Shown in pieces: positions 1 to 6,895 of a stretch of 8,273 nt of DNA (position 1 is the first letter of the stretch; the number at the start of each line of letters is the position of its first letter). The translations under genes and the position numbers were made by a program. The stretch comes from Phycisphaerales bacterium (GTDB lineage: Bacteria; Planctomycetota; Phycisphaerae; Phycisphaerales; SM1A02). The notes below the pieces were generated by a model. The model was not told the DNA's origin, did no database searches, and worked only from the letters and a program-made list of their open reading frames with translations. Location of the stretch: NCBI GenBank assembly GCA_007125255.1, contig SLDM01000526.1:1-8273 (forward strand), given 5' to 3'.

Positions 1-1275
1 GGTGAAGATGTAAAGAACGATTCTCTGGAAGTACCCGCCGGAACCGAGGGGATCGTCATCGGCACGCGGAAGTTCTCCCGCCGCATGCACCTCACCGACG
101 AGCAGAAGAAGCAGCTCAAGCAGGAGATGGCGGCGTACGAAGAGCAGATGAACGAGAAGGCTATCACGCTTTTCCGGCAGATGATCGGCCAGGACAACGA
201 GATTCTCGGCAGCGAGATGGTCGACCCCTACACCCGGCAGAAGGTCGGCGCGTCGGACATTCCGGAAGTCATTCTCGAGCAGATCGAGAACTTCACGGAG
301 AAGTGGATCAAGGGTTCGAAGGAACTGAAGGAGCAGGCCGCGGTCATCCACGGCCAGTTCTGGCCGCGGATCGAGGCGATCGAACGGGAGAAGGAACGAA
401 AGCTCGCCCATATGAAGCGCGGTGACGAGTTGCCCTCGGGCGTTCTGGAGATGGTCAAGGTCTATCTCGCCACCAAGCGACAGCTTGCGGTGGGGGACAA
501 GATGGCCGGCCGCCACGGCAACAAGGGTGTGATTGCCCGTATCGTTCCGGAAGAAGACATGCCGTTCCTCGAGGACGGCACGCCGGTCGAAGTGCTGCTG
601 AACCCGCTGGGCGTCCCGTCGCGCATGAACGTCGGTCAGATTCTCGAGACGCATCTCGGCTGGGCGGCCCGCGTGCTCGGATTCCAGGCGGTCACGCCGG
701 TGTTCGATGGCGCGACCGAGTCGGAAGTCCTGGGCGCCATCACTGAAGCGAACCAGCATGTGGCGCAGCGCCTCGAGAACTTCGAGAAGACCGGTGACGA
801 TCCCGGTCACCCGCGTGAGCTCCTCGCGCAGGTGAAGTACGGCGGTAAGGTTCAGCTCTACGACGGGCGAACCGGCGAAGCGTTTCATCAGAAGACGACG
901 GTCGGCTACATGTACATGCTCAAGCTGCACCACCTCGTCGATGACAAGATCCACGCACGGGCGACCGGGCCGTACTCGCTCATCACCCAGCAACCGCTCG
1001 GTGGTAAGGCCCGGACCGGCGGCCAGCGCTTTGGTGAAATGGAAGTCTGGGCGCTCGAAGGGTACGGCGCCGCTTACGTGCTGCAGGAACTGCTCACCGT
1101 CAAGAGCGACGATGTTGAAGGCCGCACCAAGATCTACGACTCGATGGTCAAGGGAACGAACACCCTCGAAGCGGGCATGCCCGTGGTGTTCGATGTGCTC
1201 TGCCACGAGATCCGTGGCCTCGGCATGAACATCGCGCTGGAAAAGAGCCAGGCCGAAGGCGGCAGTCTGTTGTAA
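1..1275 (+). CDS. rpoB: DNA-directed RNA polymerase subunit beta, C-terminal part (5' end outside window)
   Basis: The frame is open from base 1 and encodes the last 424 residues of the beta subunit, which forms one side of the active-site cleft of cytoplasmic RNA polymerase. The first ATG seen, at base 85, is internal: the 28 codons before it are also beta-like, so the true start is left of the window. Visible hallmarks, numbered from the first codon here, are [12 protein letters not shown] (165-176), the [20 protein letters not shown] stretch that follows, [20 protein letters not shown] (302-319), the [20 protein letters not shown] block and the C-terminal [20 protein letters not shown] stretch. 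Lys167 and His318 sit where E. coli Lys1065 and His1237 contact the initiating nucleotide (family knowledge). No frameshift or missing motif is seen. The gene ends in TAA and is followed by rpoC, the usual order. Rifampicin-region residues lie outside the window. Confidence 0.98.
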   Translation, partial: GEDVKNDSLEVPAGTEGIVIGTRKFSRRMHLTDEQKKQLKQEMAAYEEQMNEKAITLFRQMIGQDNEILGSEMVDPYTRQKVGASDIPEVILEQIENFTEKWIKGSKELKEQAAVIHGQFWPRIEAIEREKERKLAHMKRGDELPSGVLEMVKVYLATKRQLAVGDKMAGRHGNKGVIARIVPEEDMPFLEDGTPVEVLLNPLGVPSRMNVGQILETHLGWAARVLGFQAVTPVFDGATESEVLGAITEANQHVAQRLENFEKTGDDPGHPRELLAQVKYGGKVQLYDGRTGEAFHQKTTVGYMYMLKLHHLVDDKIHARATGPYSLITQQPLGGKARTGGQRFGEMEVWALEGYGAAYVLQELLTVKSDDVEGRTKIYDSMVKGTNTLEAGMPVVFDVLCHEIRGLGMNIALEKSQAEGGSLL

Positions 1276-1370
1276 GGCGTTGGGGCGCGTCCCGTGATGT
1301 CACCGCAAAGCAAAGACCGAAACTGAGCGCCGCACGCATGAACGCTCACTGCTCATAGCTGAGAACAACC
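1276..1370 (+). other. rpoB-rpoC intergenic spacer with weak inverted repeats
   Basis: This 95 bp gap separates rpoB from rpoC. It holds a 6 bp inverted repeat, TGAGCG (1324-1329) with CGCTCA (1343-1348), and a 4 bp one, CTCA (1352-1355) with TGAG (1360-1363), just before the rpoC start. Neither is followed by a T-run, so neither looks like a terminator, and co-transcription is expected. The second small hairpin would include the only purine-rich bases (TGAGAA) that could serve as a ribosome binding site for rpoC; whether that matters is unknown. A TAG stop at 1356-1358 lies in the rpoC frame, which fixes ATG 1371 as the first possible ATG start of rpoC. Confidence 0.5.
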
Positions 1371-4300
1371 ATGTCAGAAATTGTCTACGATCGCGTCAAC
1401 GACTACGGCTCGGTAAAGATCACCCTTGCCAGCCCCCACGACATTCGCTCCTGGTCGTTCGGCGAAGTCAAGAAGCCTGAGACGATCAACTACCGCACCT
1501 ACCGGCCGGAGAAGGACGGCCTGTTCTGCGAGCGCATTTTCGGACCGGAGCGCGATTACGAGTGTGCCTGCGGTAAGTACAAGGGCACCAAGTTCAAGGG
1601 CATCATCTGCGACCGTTGCGGTGTGAAGGTGACCCATTCACGCGTGCGCCGCAAGCGCATGGGACATATCAACCTCGCCGCACCGATCGTGCACATCTGG
1701 TTCTTCAAGGCGCTGCCCAGCCGGCTCGGAACGCTGATGCAGATGAAGACCGCCGATCTCGAGAAGGTGATCTACTTCCAGGATTACGTGATCACCGATC
1801 CCGGAACGACTGAGCTCGAATACCGGCAGGTCCTGACCGAAGATGAGTACCGCGCAGCGGTCGAGAAATTCGGCGCTACCGCGTTTGTCGCGCAGATGGG
1901 GGCCGAGGCGGTGCGTGATCTGCTCGAAGGGCTGGATCTGACGCAGATCGCCTTTGAACTGCGCGAGGAGCTCAACAAGACCCGCAGCAAGCAGAAGATC
2001 AAGGACATCTCCAAGCGCTTGAAGCTCGTTGAGCAGATCCGCGGCAGTGAGAATGATCCGACGTGGATGGTGATGGACGTCATCCCCGTGATTCCGCCGG
2101 ATCTCCGGCCGCTGGTGCTGCTCGAGTCGGGCAACTTCGCGACCAGCGATCTCAACGATCTCTACCGCCGCATCATCAACCGGAACAACCGGCTGAAGAA
2201 GCTCATGGACCTCAACGCGCCGGATGTCATCATCCGGAACGAAAAGCGCATGCTGCAACAGGCAGTGGATGCGCTCTTCGACAACGGCCGCTGCCGCCGT
2301 CCGGTCCTGGGTTCCTCCAACCGTCCGCTCAAGTCGCTGACCGACATGATCAAGGGCAAGCAGGGCCGCTTCCGCGAGAACCTGCTCGGAAAGCGTGTCG
2401 ACTACTCCGCCCGGTCGGTCATCGTCGTCGGTCCCGAACTCAAGCTGAATCAGTGCGGTCTGCCCAAGAAGATCGCGCTGGAGCTCTACCAGCCGTTCAT
2501 CATCCGCAAGCTCAAGGAGCACGGCCTCGCTGACACCATCAAGAGCGCCAAGCGCATGCTGGAGCGGCGTGACCCCGAGGTGTGGGACATCCTCGAGCAG
2601 GTGATCTACCAGCATCCGGTGCTGCTCAACCGCGCGCCAACGCTTCACCGCATGGGCATCCAGGCGTTCGAGCCGGTCCTGGTTGAAGGCAACGCGATCA
2701 CCCTGCATCCGCTGGTCTGCACCGGCTACAACGCAGACTTTGACGGCGACCAGATGGCCGTCCACCTGCCGCTTTCGATCGAAGCCCAGGCCGAAGCGCA
2801 CGTGCTGATGCTGTCGACGCACAACATCTTCAGCCCCGCGAACGGCTCGCCGATCATGTCGCCGAGTCAGGACATCGTCATGGGCGTCGACTTCCTCAGC
2901 TACATGGACGCGCACGACCATCGTCCGGTTGAGGAGTTAAGGCACTACCGCAACTCGATGGAGGCGATCTTCGCCTACGAGCACGGCCGGATCAGTCTGC
3001 ACGAGAAGATTGTCGTCCGCCTGCAGCGATTCGATCAGGTCGTCAGCGACGAGAAGGGGAAGATTGAGGAACTTCCGAAGAATCGTCGCATCACCACCAC
3101 CGTCGGGCGGGTGCTGTTCAGCGACATTCTTTCCAACGGCATGCCGTTCTATAACTGCACGTTGACCAAGAAGGGGTGCAGCCGCGTCATCGACGATACG
3201 TACGCCATTCTCGGCCGTGCCGCGACGATTGAGTTGCTGGACGAACTGAAGAACATCGGCTTCCGGTATTCCACCACGTCCGGCCTGTCGATCGCCATCA
3301 CCGACATGCGGATTCCCGAAGGCAAGCAGGCCCTGCTCGATGAGACGCAGAAGAAGGTCGATCGGGTCGAACGCAACTACGATGCCGGTGCGATCACCGA
3401 ACGTGAACGCCATAACCAGCTGCTCGACCTCTGGGCCCACTGCCGTGAACAGATCACCAAGCAACTGGTCAAGACGTTGCAGTACGATCGTCGCGATGAA
3501 CTCGGCGGCGAGGTGCCGATCGACTCGACCGAAGGCAGCCCCTTCCTCAACCCGGTCTACCTCATGTCCACCTCGGGCGCGCGGGGCAATATCAGCCAGA
3601 TGCAGCAGCTCGCGGGTATGCGCGGTCTGATGGCCAAGCCCTCGGGTGAGATCATCGAAACGCCGATTCGCGCGAACTTCCGTGAAGGCCTCAACGTGCT
3701 GGAGTACTTCTCCTCGACGCACGGGGCCCGGAAGGGACTGGCCGACACCGCGCTCAAGACCGCTGACTCCGGGTACCTCACGCGCAAGCTCTACGATGTC
3801 GCGCAGGCCGTGGTCGTGCAGGAATATGACTGCGGCACGAAGATGGGTATCCCGAAGCGGGCGATCTACAAGGGCGAGGAGGTCGATGTTCCGCTGCGTG
3901 AAGCGATCGTCGGCCGCACCAGCCGCCAGACGATCATCAACCCGATGACCGACGAGACCATCGTCGCGGAAAACCAGCTCATCACCACCGAGGTCGCGAT
4001 CAAGATCGAAGCGCTCGGTATCGACTCGGTCCAGGTTCGCAGCTCCCTGACCTGCGACACGCCGCGCGGCGTCTGTGCTCTTTGCTACGGCATGGACATG
4101 TCCTCCAGCCAGCTGGTTGAGGAAGGCCTCGCCGTCGGCACCATCGCCGCCCAGTCGATCGGGGAGCCGGGGACCCAGCTCACGATGCGCACGTTCCATA
4201 CCGGCGGGGTGGCGTCGCGCGGTCTCGTCGACACGAGCCAGCGCGCGCTCAATACCGGCGTGGTGGAGATCCGCGACTGCAACGAGGTGGAAGTCAAGAC

Positions 4301-5759
4301 CGAAGATGGCTCCTACTTCACCGCGCTCAAGCGCAACGGCGAAGTTGCCGTCATGGATGACAAGGGGCGTGAGCTCGAGAAGTACAAGGTGCCCTACGGT
4401 GCGGTGATTCATGTCCGGCCCGGTGAGAAGGTCAAGAAGGGCCAGCTCATGGTCGAGTGGGACCCCCACCGAACGCCGATCCTGGCGGAGAAGTCCGGTA
4501 CGGTGAAGTTCAAGGACATCGAGATCGGCGAAACGGTACGCGAAGAGGCGGCCAAGGGCGGCCGTCAGGCCGAGCTCATGGTCATCGAGCACACCGGCGA
4601 GAAGCACCCGCAGATCATCATCGAAGATGACAACGGTCAGATCCTCGACTTCCACCACCTCCCCGCGAAGGCGCGTATCGAAGTCACCCAGGGTCAGTCG
4701 ATCAAGATGGGCGAGATGCTCGCCCGTCAGCCGAAGGACGTGGCCGGTTCGGCCGACATCGTCGGCGGTCTGCCGCGGGTGACGGAGATTTTCGAAGCCC
4801 GCGTCCCGAAGGACCCCGCCGTCACCGCGGAGATCTCGGGCAAGGTCGAACTCTACTCCGACAAGCGCAAGGGCAAGATGACCATTCGGATCGTCTCCGA
4901 TTCGGGCGAAGAGATCGATCACCACGTTCCGCAGGGCAAGCACCTTCTGGTTCACACCGGCGATGTGATCGCCGCCGGCGATCCGCTGACGGAAGGCCCG
5001 CTCATTCCGCAGGACATTCTGCGCATCCGCGGCGAAGAAGCCCTTTACTACTACATGCTCGATGAGGTGCAGAACGTCTACCGCGCCCAGGGCGTGCCGA
5101 TCTCGGACAAGCACATCGAGGTGATCCTGCGGCAGATGCTCGGCAAGGTGCGCATCCAGTCGCCGGGCGATACGAACCTGCTGCCGAACGAAGTGGTCGA
5201 CAAGTTCCACTTCCGCGAAGAGAACGGCGCGGTGGCGGGCAAGGTGCGCATCGCCGAACCGGGTGATACGAGCCTGCCGGTCGATTCGCTCGTCGACAAG
5301 GACGAGGTCAAGGAAGCAAACGCGATGGCCGAGGCCGAGGGCAAGCAGCCGGCGAAGACCAAGCGCACGCGTCCCGCGACGGCGCAGACGCTGCTGCTGG
5401 GGATCACGAAGGCCTCGCTGCAGTCCGAATCGTTCCTCTCCGGCGCGTCCTTCCAGGAGACGACCAAGGTTCTCACCGAAGCGTCCCTGCGCGGCGCGAC
5501 CGACGATCTGCAGGGTCTGAAGGAGAACGTCCTGCTCGGTCACCTGATCCCGGCCGGTACGGGCTTCAAGCCGTACATGCACATGAAGGTGCAGAAACTC
5601 GTCGAGCCGCCGGCGAGCGAGCTGGAGGACGAGGCCTCGATGCGGGCCGAAGCCGCCGAAGCCGCCGAAGCGCTCGGCGCGGAGCGTGCCCCGACGATGG
5701 TCGAGGTCGTCTCCCGCAGCGATTCGGAGTCGGAGGTCGGCGTCAGCTCGAACGAGTAA
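1371..5759 (+). CDS. rpoC: DNA-directed RNA polymerase subunit beta'
   Basis: Complete 1462-residue beta' subunit, the catalytic subunit of RNA polymerase, slightly longer than the 1407 residues of E. coli. The N-terminal zinc site uses Cys65, 67, 80 and 83. The catalytic Mg-binding loop NADFDGD is at 454-460 (Asp456, 458, 460). The bridge helix is around 776-811, with [20 protein letters not shown] at 785-804. The second zinc site is Cys821, 895, 902 and 905. The trigger loop contains MRTFHTGG, with the conserved His at 943. A beta-rich jaw/SBHM-type region of roughly 200-300 residues follows, then the conserved LLGITKASL and [17 protein letters not shown] blocks and AGTGF near the end. The tail after about 1410 is acidic and Ala/Glu-rich and ends SSNE. 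The start is ATG 1371, because an in-frame TAG lies four codons upstream; the Shine-Dalgarno sequence is weak. An oddity is a tandem duplication of about 28 residues (1258-1285 and 1290-1317). The N-terminal sequence (RPHDIRSW-type [20 protein letters not shown]) resembles planctomycete beta'. Confidence 0.99.
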   Translation: MSEIVYDRVNDYGSVKITLASPHDIRSWSFGEVKKPETINYRTYRPEKDGLFCERIFGPERDYECACGKYKGTKFKGIICDRCGVKVTHSRVRRKRMGHINLAAPIVHIWFFKALPSRLGTLMQMKTADLEKVIYFQDYVITDPGTTELEYRQVLTEDEYRAAVEKFGATAFVAQMGAEAVRDLLEGLDLTQIAFELREELNKTRSKQKIKDISKRLKLVEQIRGSENDPTWMVMDVIPVIPPDLRPLVLLESGNFATSDLNDLYRRIINRNNRLKKLMDLNAPDVIIRNEKRMLQQAVDALFDNGRCRRPVLGSSNRPLKSLTDMIKGKQGRFRENLLGKRVDYSARSVIVVGPELKLNQCGLPKKIALELYQPFIIRKLKEHGLADTIKSAKRMLERRDPEVWDILEQVIYQHPVLLNRAPTLHRMGIQAFEPVLVEGNAITLHPLVCTGYNADFDGDQMAVHLPLSIEAQAEAHVLMLSTHNIFSPANGSPIMSPSQDIVMGVDFLSYMDAHDHRPVEELRHYRNSMEAIFAYEHGRISLHEKIVVRLQRFDQVVSDEKGKIEELPKNRRITTTVGRVLFSDILSNGMPFYNCTLTKKGCSRVIDDTYAILGRAATIELLDELKNIGFRYSTTSGLSIAITDMRIPEGKQALLDETQKKVDRVERNYDAGAITERERHNQLLDLWAHCREQITKQLVKTLQYDRRDELGGEVPIDSTEGSPFLNPVYLMSTSGARGNISQMQQLAGMRGLMAKPSGEIIETPIRANFREGLNVLEYFSSTHGARKGLADTALKTADSGYLTRKLYDVAQAVVVQEYDCGTKMGIPKRAIYKGEEVDVPLREAIVGRTSRQTIINPMTDETIVAENQLITTEVAIKIEALGIDSVQVRSSLTCDTPRGVCALCYGMDMSSSQLVEEGLAVGTIAAQSIGEPGTQLTMRTFHTGGVASRGLVDTSQRALNTGVVEIRDCNEVEVKTEDGSYFTALKRNGEVAVMDDKGRELEKYKVPYGAVIHVRPGEKVKKGQLMVEWDPHRTPILAEKSGTVKFKDIEIGETVREEAAKGGRQAELMVIEHTGEKHPQIIIEDDNGQILDFHHLPAKARIEVTQGQSIKMGEMLARQPKDVAGSADIVGGLPRVTEIFEARVPKDPAVTAEISGKVELYSDKRKGKMTIRIVSDSGEEIDHHVPQGKHLLVHTGDVIAAGDPLTEGPLIPQDILRIRGEEALYYYMLDEVQNVYRAQGVPISDKHIEVILRQMLGKVRIQSPGDTNLLPNEVVDKFHFREENGAVAGKVRIAEPGDTSLPVDSLVDKDEVKEANAMAEAEGKQPAKTKRTRPATAQTLLLGITKASLQSESFLSGASFQETTKVLTEASLRGATDDLQGLKENVLLGHLIPAGTGFKPYMHMKVQKLVEPPASELEDEASMRAEAAEAAEALGAERAPTMVEVVSRSDSESEVGVSSNE
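5142..5321 (+). repeat. Tandem in-frame duplication inside rpoC
   Basis: Two copies of a 28-codon unit lie 96 bp apart, at 5142-5225 and 5238-5321 (RpoC residues 1258-1285 and 1290-1317). Both begin GKVRI and continue with PGDT, a Leu, VDK and a final Asn. An ungapped alignment by eye gives 15 identities in 28 residues. The first 15 bases of the two copies, GGCAAGGTGCGCATC, are identical; the rest has diverged. In many bacterial beta' subunits (from memory) one such KVRI-x-x-PGDT unit leads directly into the LLGITKASL block; here the first copy has the usual DKF-x-F-x-EEN ending and the second is followed by a Lys/Arg-rich linker. This suggests an old duplication tolerated on the enzyme surface. 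Confidence 0.75.
5646..5672 (+). repeat. Triple 9-bp repeat in the rpoC tail
   Basis: Three consecutive copies of GCCGAAGCC (the last ends in G) encode Ala-Glu-Ala three times, from residue 1426 of RpoC. The repeat lies in the acidic, probably disordered C-terminal tail. Such a tract can change length by replication slippage, so tail length may vary between related strains. That is an inference. Confidence 0.7.
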
Positions 5760-5786
5760 GAGATCCGTCGTTCATCACAGAGAACC

Positions 5787-5820
5787 AAGCAGCCGCTCAT
5801 GATTGAGCGGCTGCTTTTTT
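5787..5820 (+). terminator. Intrinsic terminator of the rpoBC operon
   Basis: A perfect 13 bp stem, AAGCAGCCGCTCA (5787-5799) paired with TGAGCGGCTGCTT (5804-5816), encloses a TGAT loop and runs into six T's (5815-5820). It begins 27 bp after the rpoC stop codon. This is a textbook rho-independent terminator for + strand transcription. Read on the opposite strand, the stem is followed only by TTGGTT, so it would be a weaker terminator for the converging hydrolase gene, if it works for that gene at all. Confidence 0.95.
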
Positions 5821-5860
5821 GGCGACACTGAAGTCTGCGAGAGTGGCCCGTATGGGTAAA

Positions 5861-5884
5861 GGCACGAAGGCACGGAGGCACGAA
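5861..5884. repeat. Three tandem octamers, GGCACG(A/G)A
   Basis: Units GGCACGAA (5861-5868), GGCACGGA (5869-5876) and GGCACGAA (5877-5884) stand head to tail in the convergent intergenic gap, followed by a run of six G's. The period of 8 does not suit a coding sequence, and no gene is supported here. From memory, similar GGCACGAA-type runs occur between genes in some environmental bacterial genomes; I could not check this. Its role is unknown. Confidence 0.6.
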
Positions 5885-5889
5885 GGGGG

Positions 5890-5929
5890 GTGGTCAGGCT
5901 GCTGCCTCACCGGGGCGCGGCCCGACCAC
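5890..5929 (-). other. Weak inverted repeat downstream of the hydrolase gene
   Basis: GTGGTC (5890-5895) pairs with GACCAC (5924-5929) around a 28 nt GC-rich loop that contains smaller self-complementary pieces (AGG...CCT, GGGGCGCGGCCC). It starts 5 bp past the stop codon of the minus-strand hydrolase gene. On that strand it is followed by a run of C's, not T's, so it is not a classic intrinsic terminator, but it may help end or stabilise the hydrolase transcript. Confidence 0.25.
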
Positions 5930-5934
5930 TTCGT

Positions 5935-6780
5935 TCAGTCATCGTCCTCAACCAACGCGTCGTTCGGTTCCTCTTCAACCAGCCAGTTCATTCCCTCTCG
6001 AATCAGGGCGAACGGATCGCCGCGCCAGCCGTGCCCGCCTTCGTATTCGACGAGGGTGACGCGTGCCCCCGCCTCACCGAAGAGGCGCTTCGCTTTGCGC
6101 GGAAAGTCGATTGCGATGACGTCCTCCGGAGAATGCAGCAGGTAGAAGGACCGTTGCCGGGCGTGCTTCGCCGGCGGGCAGTGGTCTTCCCGAAAGACGC
6201 TCATCGCCACGAACGCGCCGCGCAGGGGGGTCTCCTCGCGCATCGAGGCGGCGTACACCGGCGGGCCGCCGGATGACCAGCCGAGCGCGTAGATGTGACG
6301 TTCGTCAAGTGCGTGACGTTCCTGCACATCCGCGACGACCGCGTCGATGAACGCTTCGGTCGTGAACTCCATCGCCGGCCATCGGTTGAGCGAGGTCGGC
6401 CAGACGACTTTTTCGGGTTGATCCTCACTCCACACCGGTGCGATCAATTGCGCCAGGATCCAGGTGTCATCGAGCGATTGCGAGTAAACCCGCGAGAGGA
6501 ACGGGGCAAAGTCACGGCCGCCATCTCCGCCCGGCAGGACGAGAAGCAGCTTGAAACCCTCGCCGGGAGAATCAACATCATCTCCCGGCCCGTGCTGGAG
6601 ATACTTCATCTGCTCGTGGGCCGCGGCGACTTGAGGTTGCACGGCGTCCGCGGGTTTCTGATTCCCGGCGGCGGCGCCATCGTCGGGCGTCACGGCGGGG
6701 GAGGCGTGTCCGGCGAGTGCAGCCACGAGCCACAGGAGCCATATCATGCTGAAGCAGAATCGACGGTTGGGATGCGCCAT
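5935..6780 (-). CDS. Exported alpha/beta hydrolase (esterase/phospholipase-like), substrate unknown
   Basis: This 281-residue protein has a signal peptide: basic start MAHPNRRF, hydrophobic core at about 11-24 (MIWLLWLVAALAG) and a likely cut after Ala26 or Ala29. A low-complexity linker rich in Ala, Asp and Gln (30-60) follows. The hydrolase domain begins at about 75 with strand KLLLVLPGG; the LPGGDGG loop (82-88) fits an oxyanion-hole region. GWSSGG (167-172) is the nucleophile elbow, with Ser169 the expected nucleophile. Asp220, in LLHSPEDV, and His250, in GGHGW, complete a plausible triad in the right order. The layout is that of the carboxylesterase/phospholipase and LpqC/dienelactone-hydrolase-like group. 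The C-terminus is acidic (EEEPNDALVEDDD). The first ATG was chosen because it gives a full signal peptide and has AAGGGG about 10 bases upstream; Met12 would cut the basic segment. The product probably acts in the periplasm or outside the cell. It converges on rpoC and lies downstream of the membrane-anchored protein gene on the same strand. The substrate cannot be read from sequence. Confidence 0.88.
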   Translation of the reverse strand: MAHPNRRFCFSMIWLLWLVAALAGHASPAVTPDDGAAAGNQKPADAVQPQVAAAHEQMKYLQHGPGDDVDSPGEGFKLLLVLPGGDGGRDFAPFLSRVYSQSLDDTWILAQLIAPVWSEDQPEKVVWPTSLNRWPAMEFTTEAFIDAVVADVQERHALDERHIYALGWSSGGPPVYAASMREETPLRGAFVAMSVFREDHCPPAKHARQRSFYLLHSPEDVIAIDFPRKAKRLFGEAGARVTLVEYEGGHGWRGDPFALIREGMNWLVEEEPNDALVEDDD

Positions 6781-6895
6781 GGATGACCCCTTCGGCTACG
6801 CTTGAATCACCCATGATAAGCCAGCCGGGTGGCGCGGCACAATTCCCGTTTGACGCGCCGGGGTTGAAGAAGCGGGCGAGAGGGACCACCCCCCC
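6781..6895. other. 115 bp gap between the two minus-strand genes
   Basis: Apart from the candidate promoter and a GAAGGGG stretch that may act as ribosome binding site before the hydrolase start, I see no gene, hairpin terminator or RNA element here. A run of seven C's (6889-6895) abuts the stop codon of the upstream gene. The gap is long enough for separate transcription but does not exclude read-through from the upstream gene. Confidence 0.5.
6813..6842 (-). promoter_or_regulatory. Possible sigma-70-type promoter for the hydrolase gene
   Basis: On the minus strand, TTGTGC (6842-6837) and TATCAT (6818-6813) are separated by 18 bp. TATCAT differs from the -10 consensus by one base; the -35 matches only at TTG. 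The -10 lies 32 bp upstream of the hydrolase ATG, leaving a short leader. It sits in the 115 bp gap after the upstream gene on the same strand, in a locally AT-richer patch, so the hydrolase could be transcribed on its own. Such matches arise by chance, so this is tentative. Confidence 0.3.

Noticed and set aside
1638..5582. Very long open frames antisense to rpoC (5582-2937 and 2921-1638, same frame, broken by one TAA opposite a TTA leucine codon of rpoC).
   Set aside because: They arise from GC-rich third positions in rpoC. The predicted proteins look like typical antisense translations rich in Arg, Asp, Leu and Val, and rpoC is certain on the + strand.
5819..6786. Plus-strand open frames over the hydrolase gene (5819-6145, 5890-6276, 6295-6786).
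   Set aside because: They are antisense shadows of the hydrolase gene, which has a signal peptide and a full catalytic triad; the shadows show no recognisable motif.
6578..6889. A 103-codon minus-strand frame starting in the gap upstream of the hydrolase.
   Set aside because: It overlaps the hydrolase start in another frame, lacks a clear ribosome binding site and its translation is Arg-rich and without motifs.
5885..6894. An 11 bp inverted repeat flanking the hydrolase gene: GGGGGGTGGTC at 5885-5895 and its complement at 6884-6894, which could suggest a mobile cassette.
   Set aside because: Six of the eleven bases are a G-run, the match does not extend, no target-site duplication is seen and no transposase is nearby. 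A match this short within 1 kb of GC-rich DNA can occur by chance.
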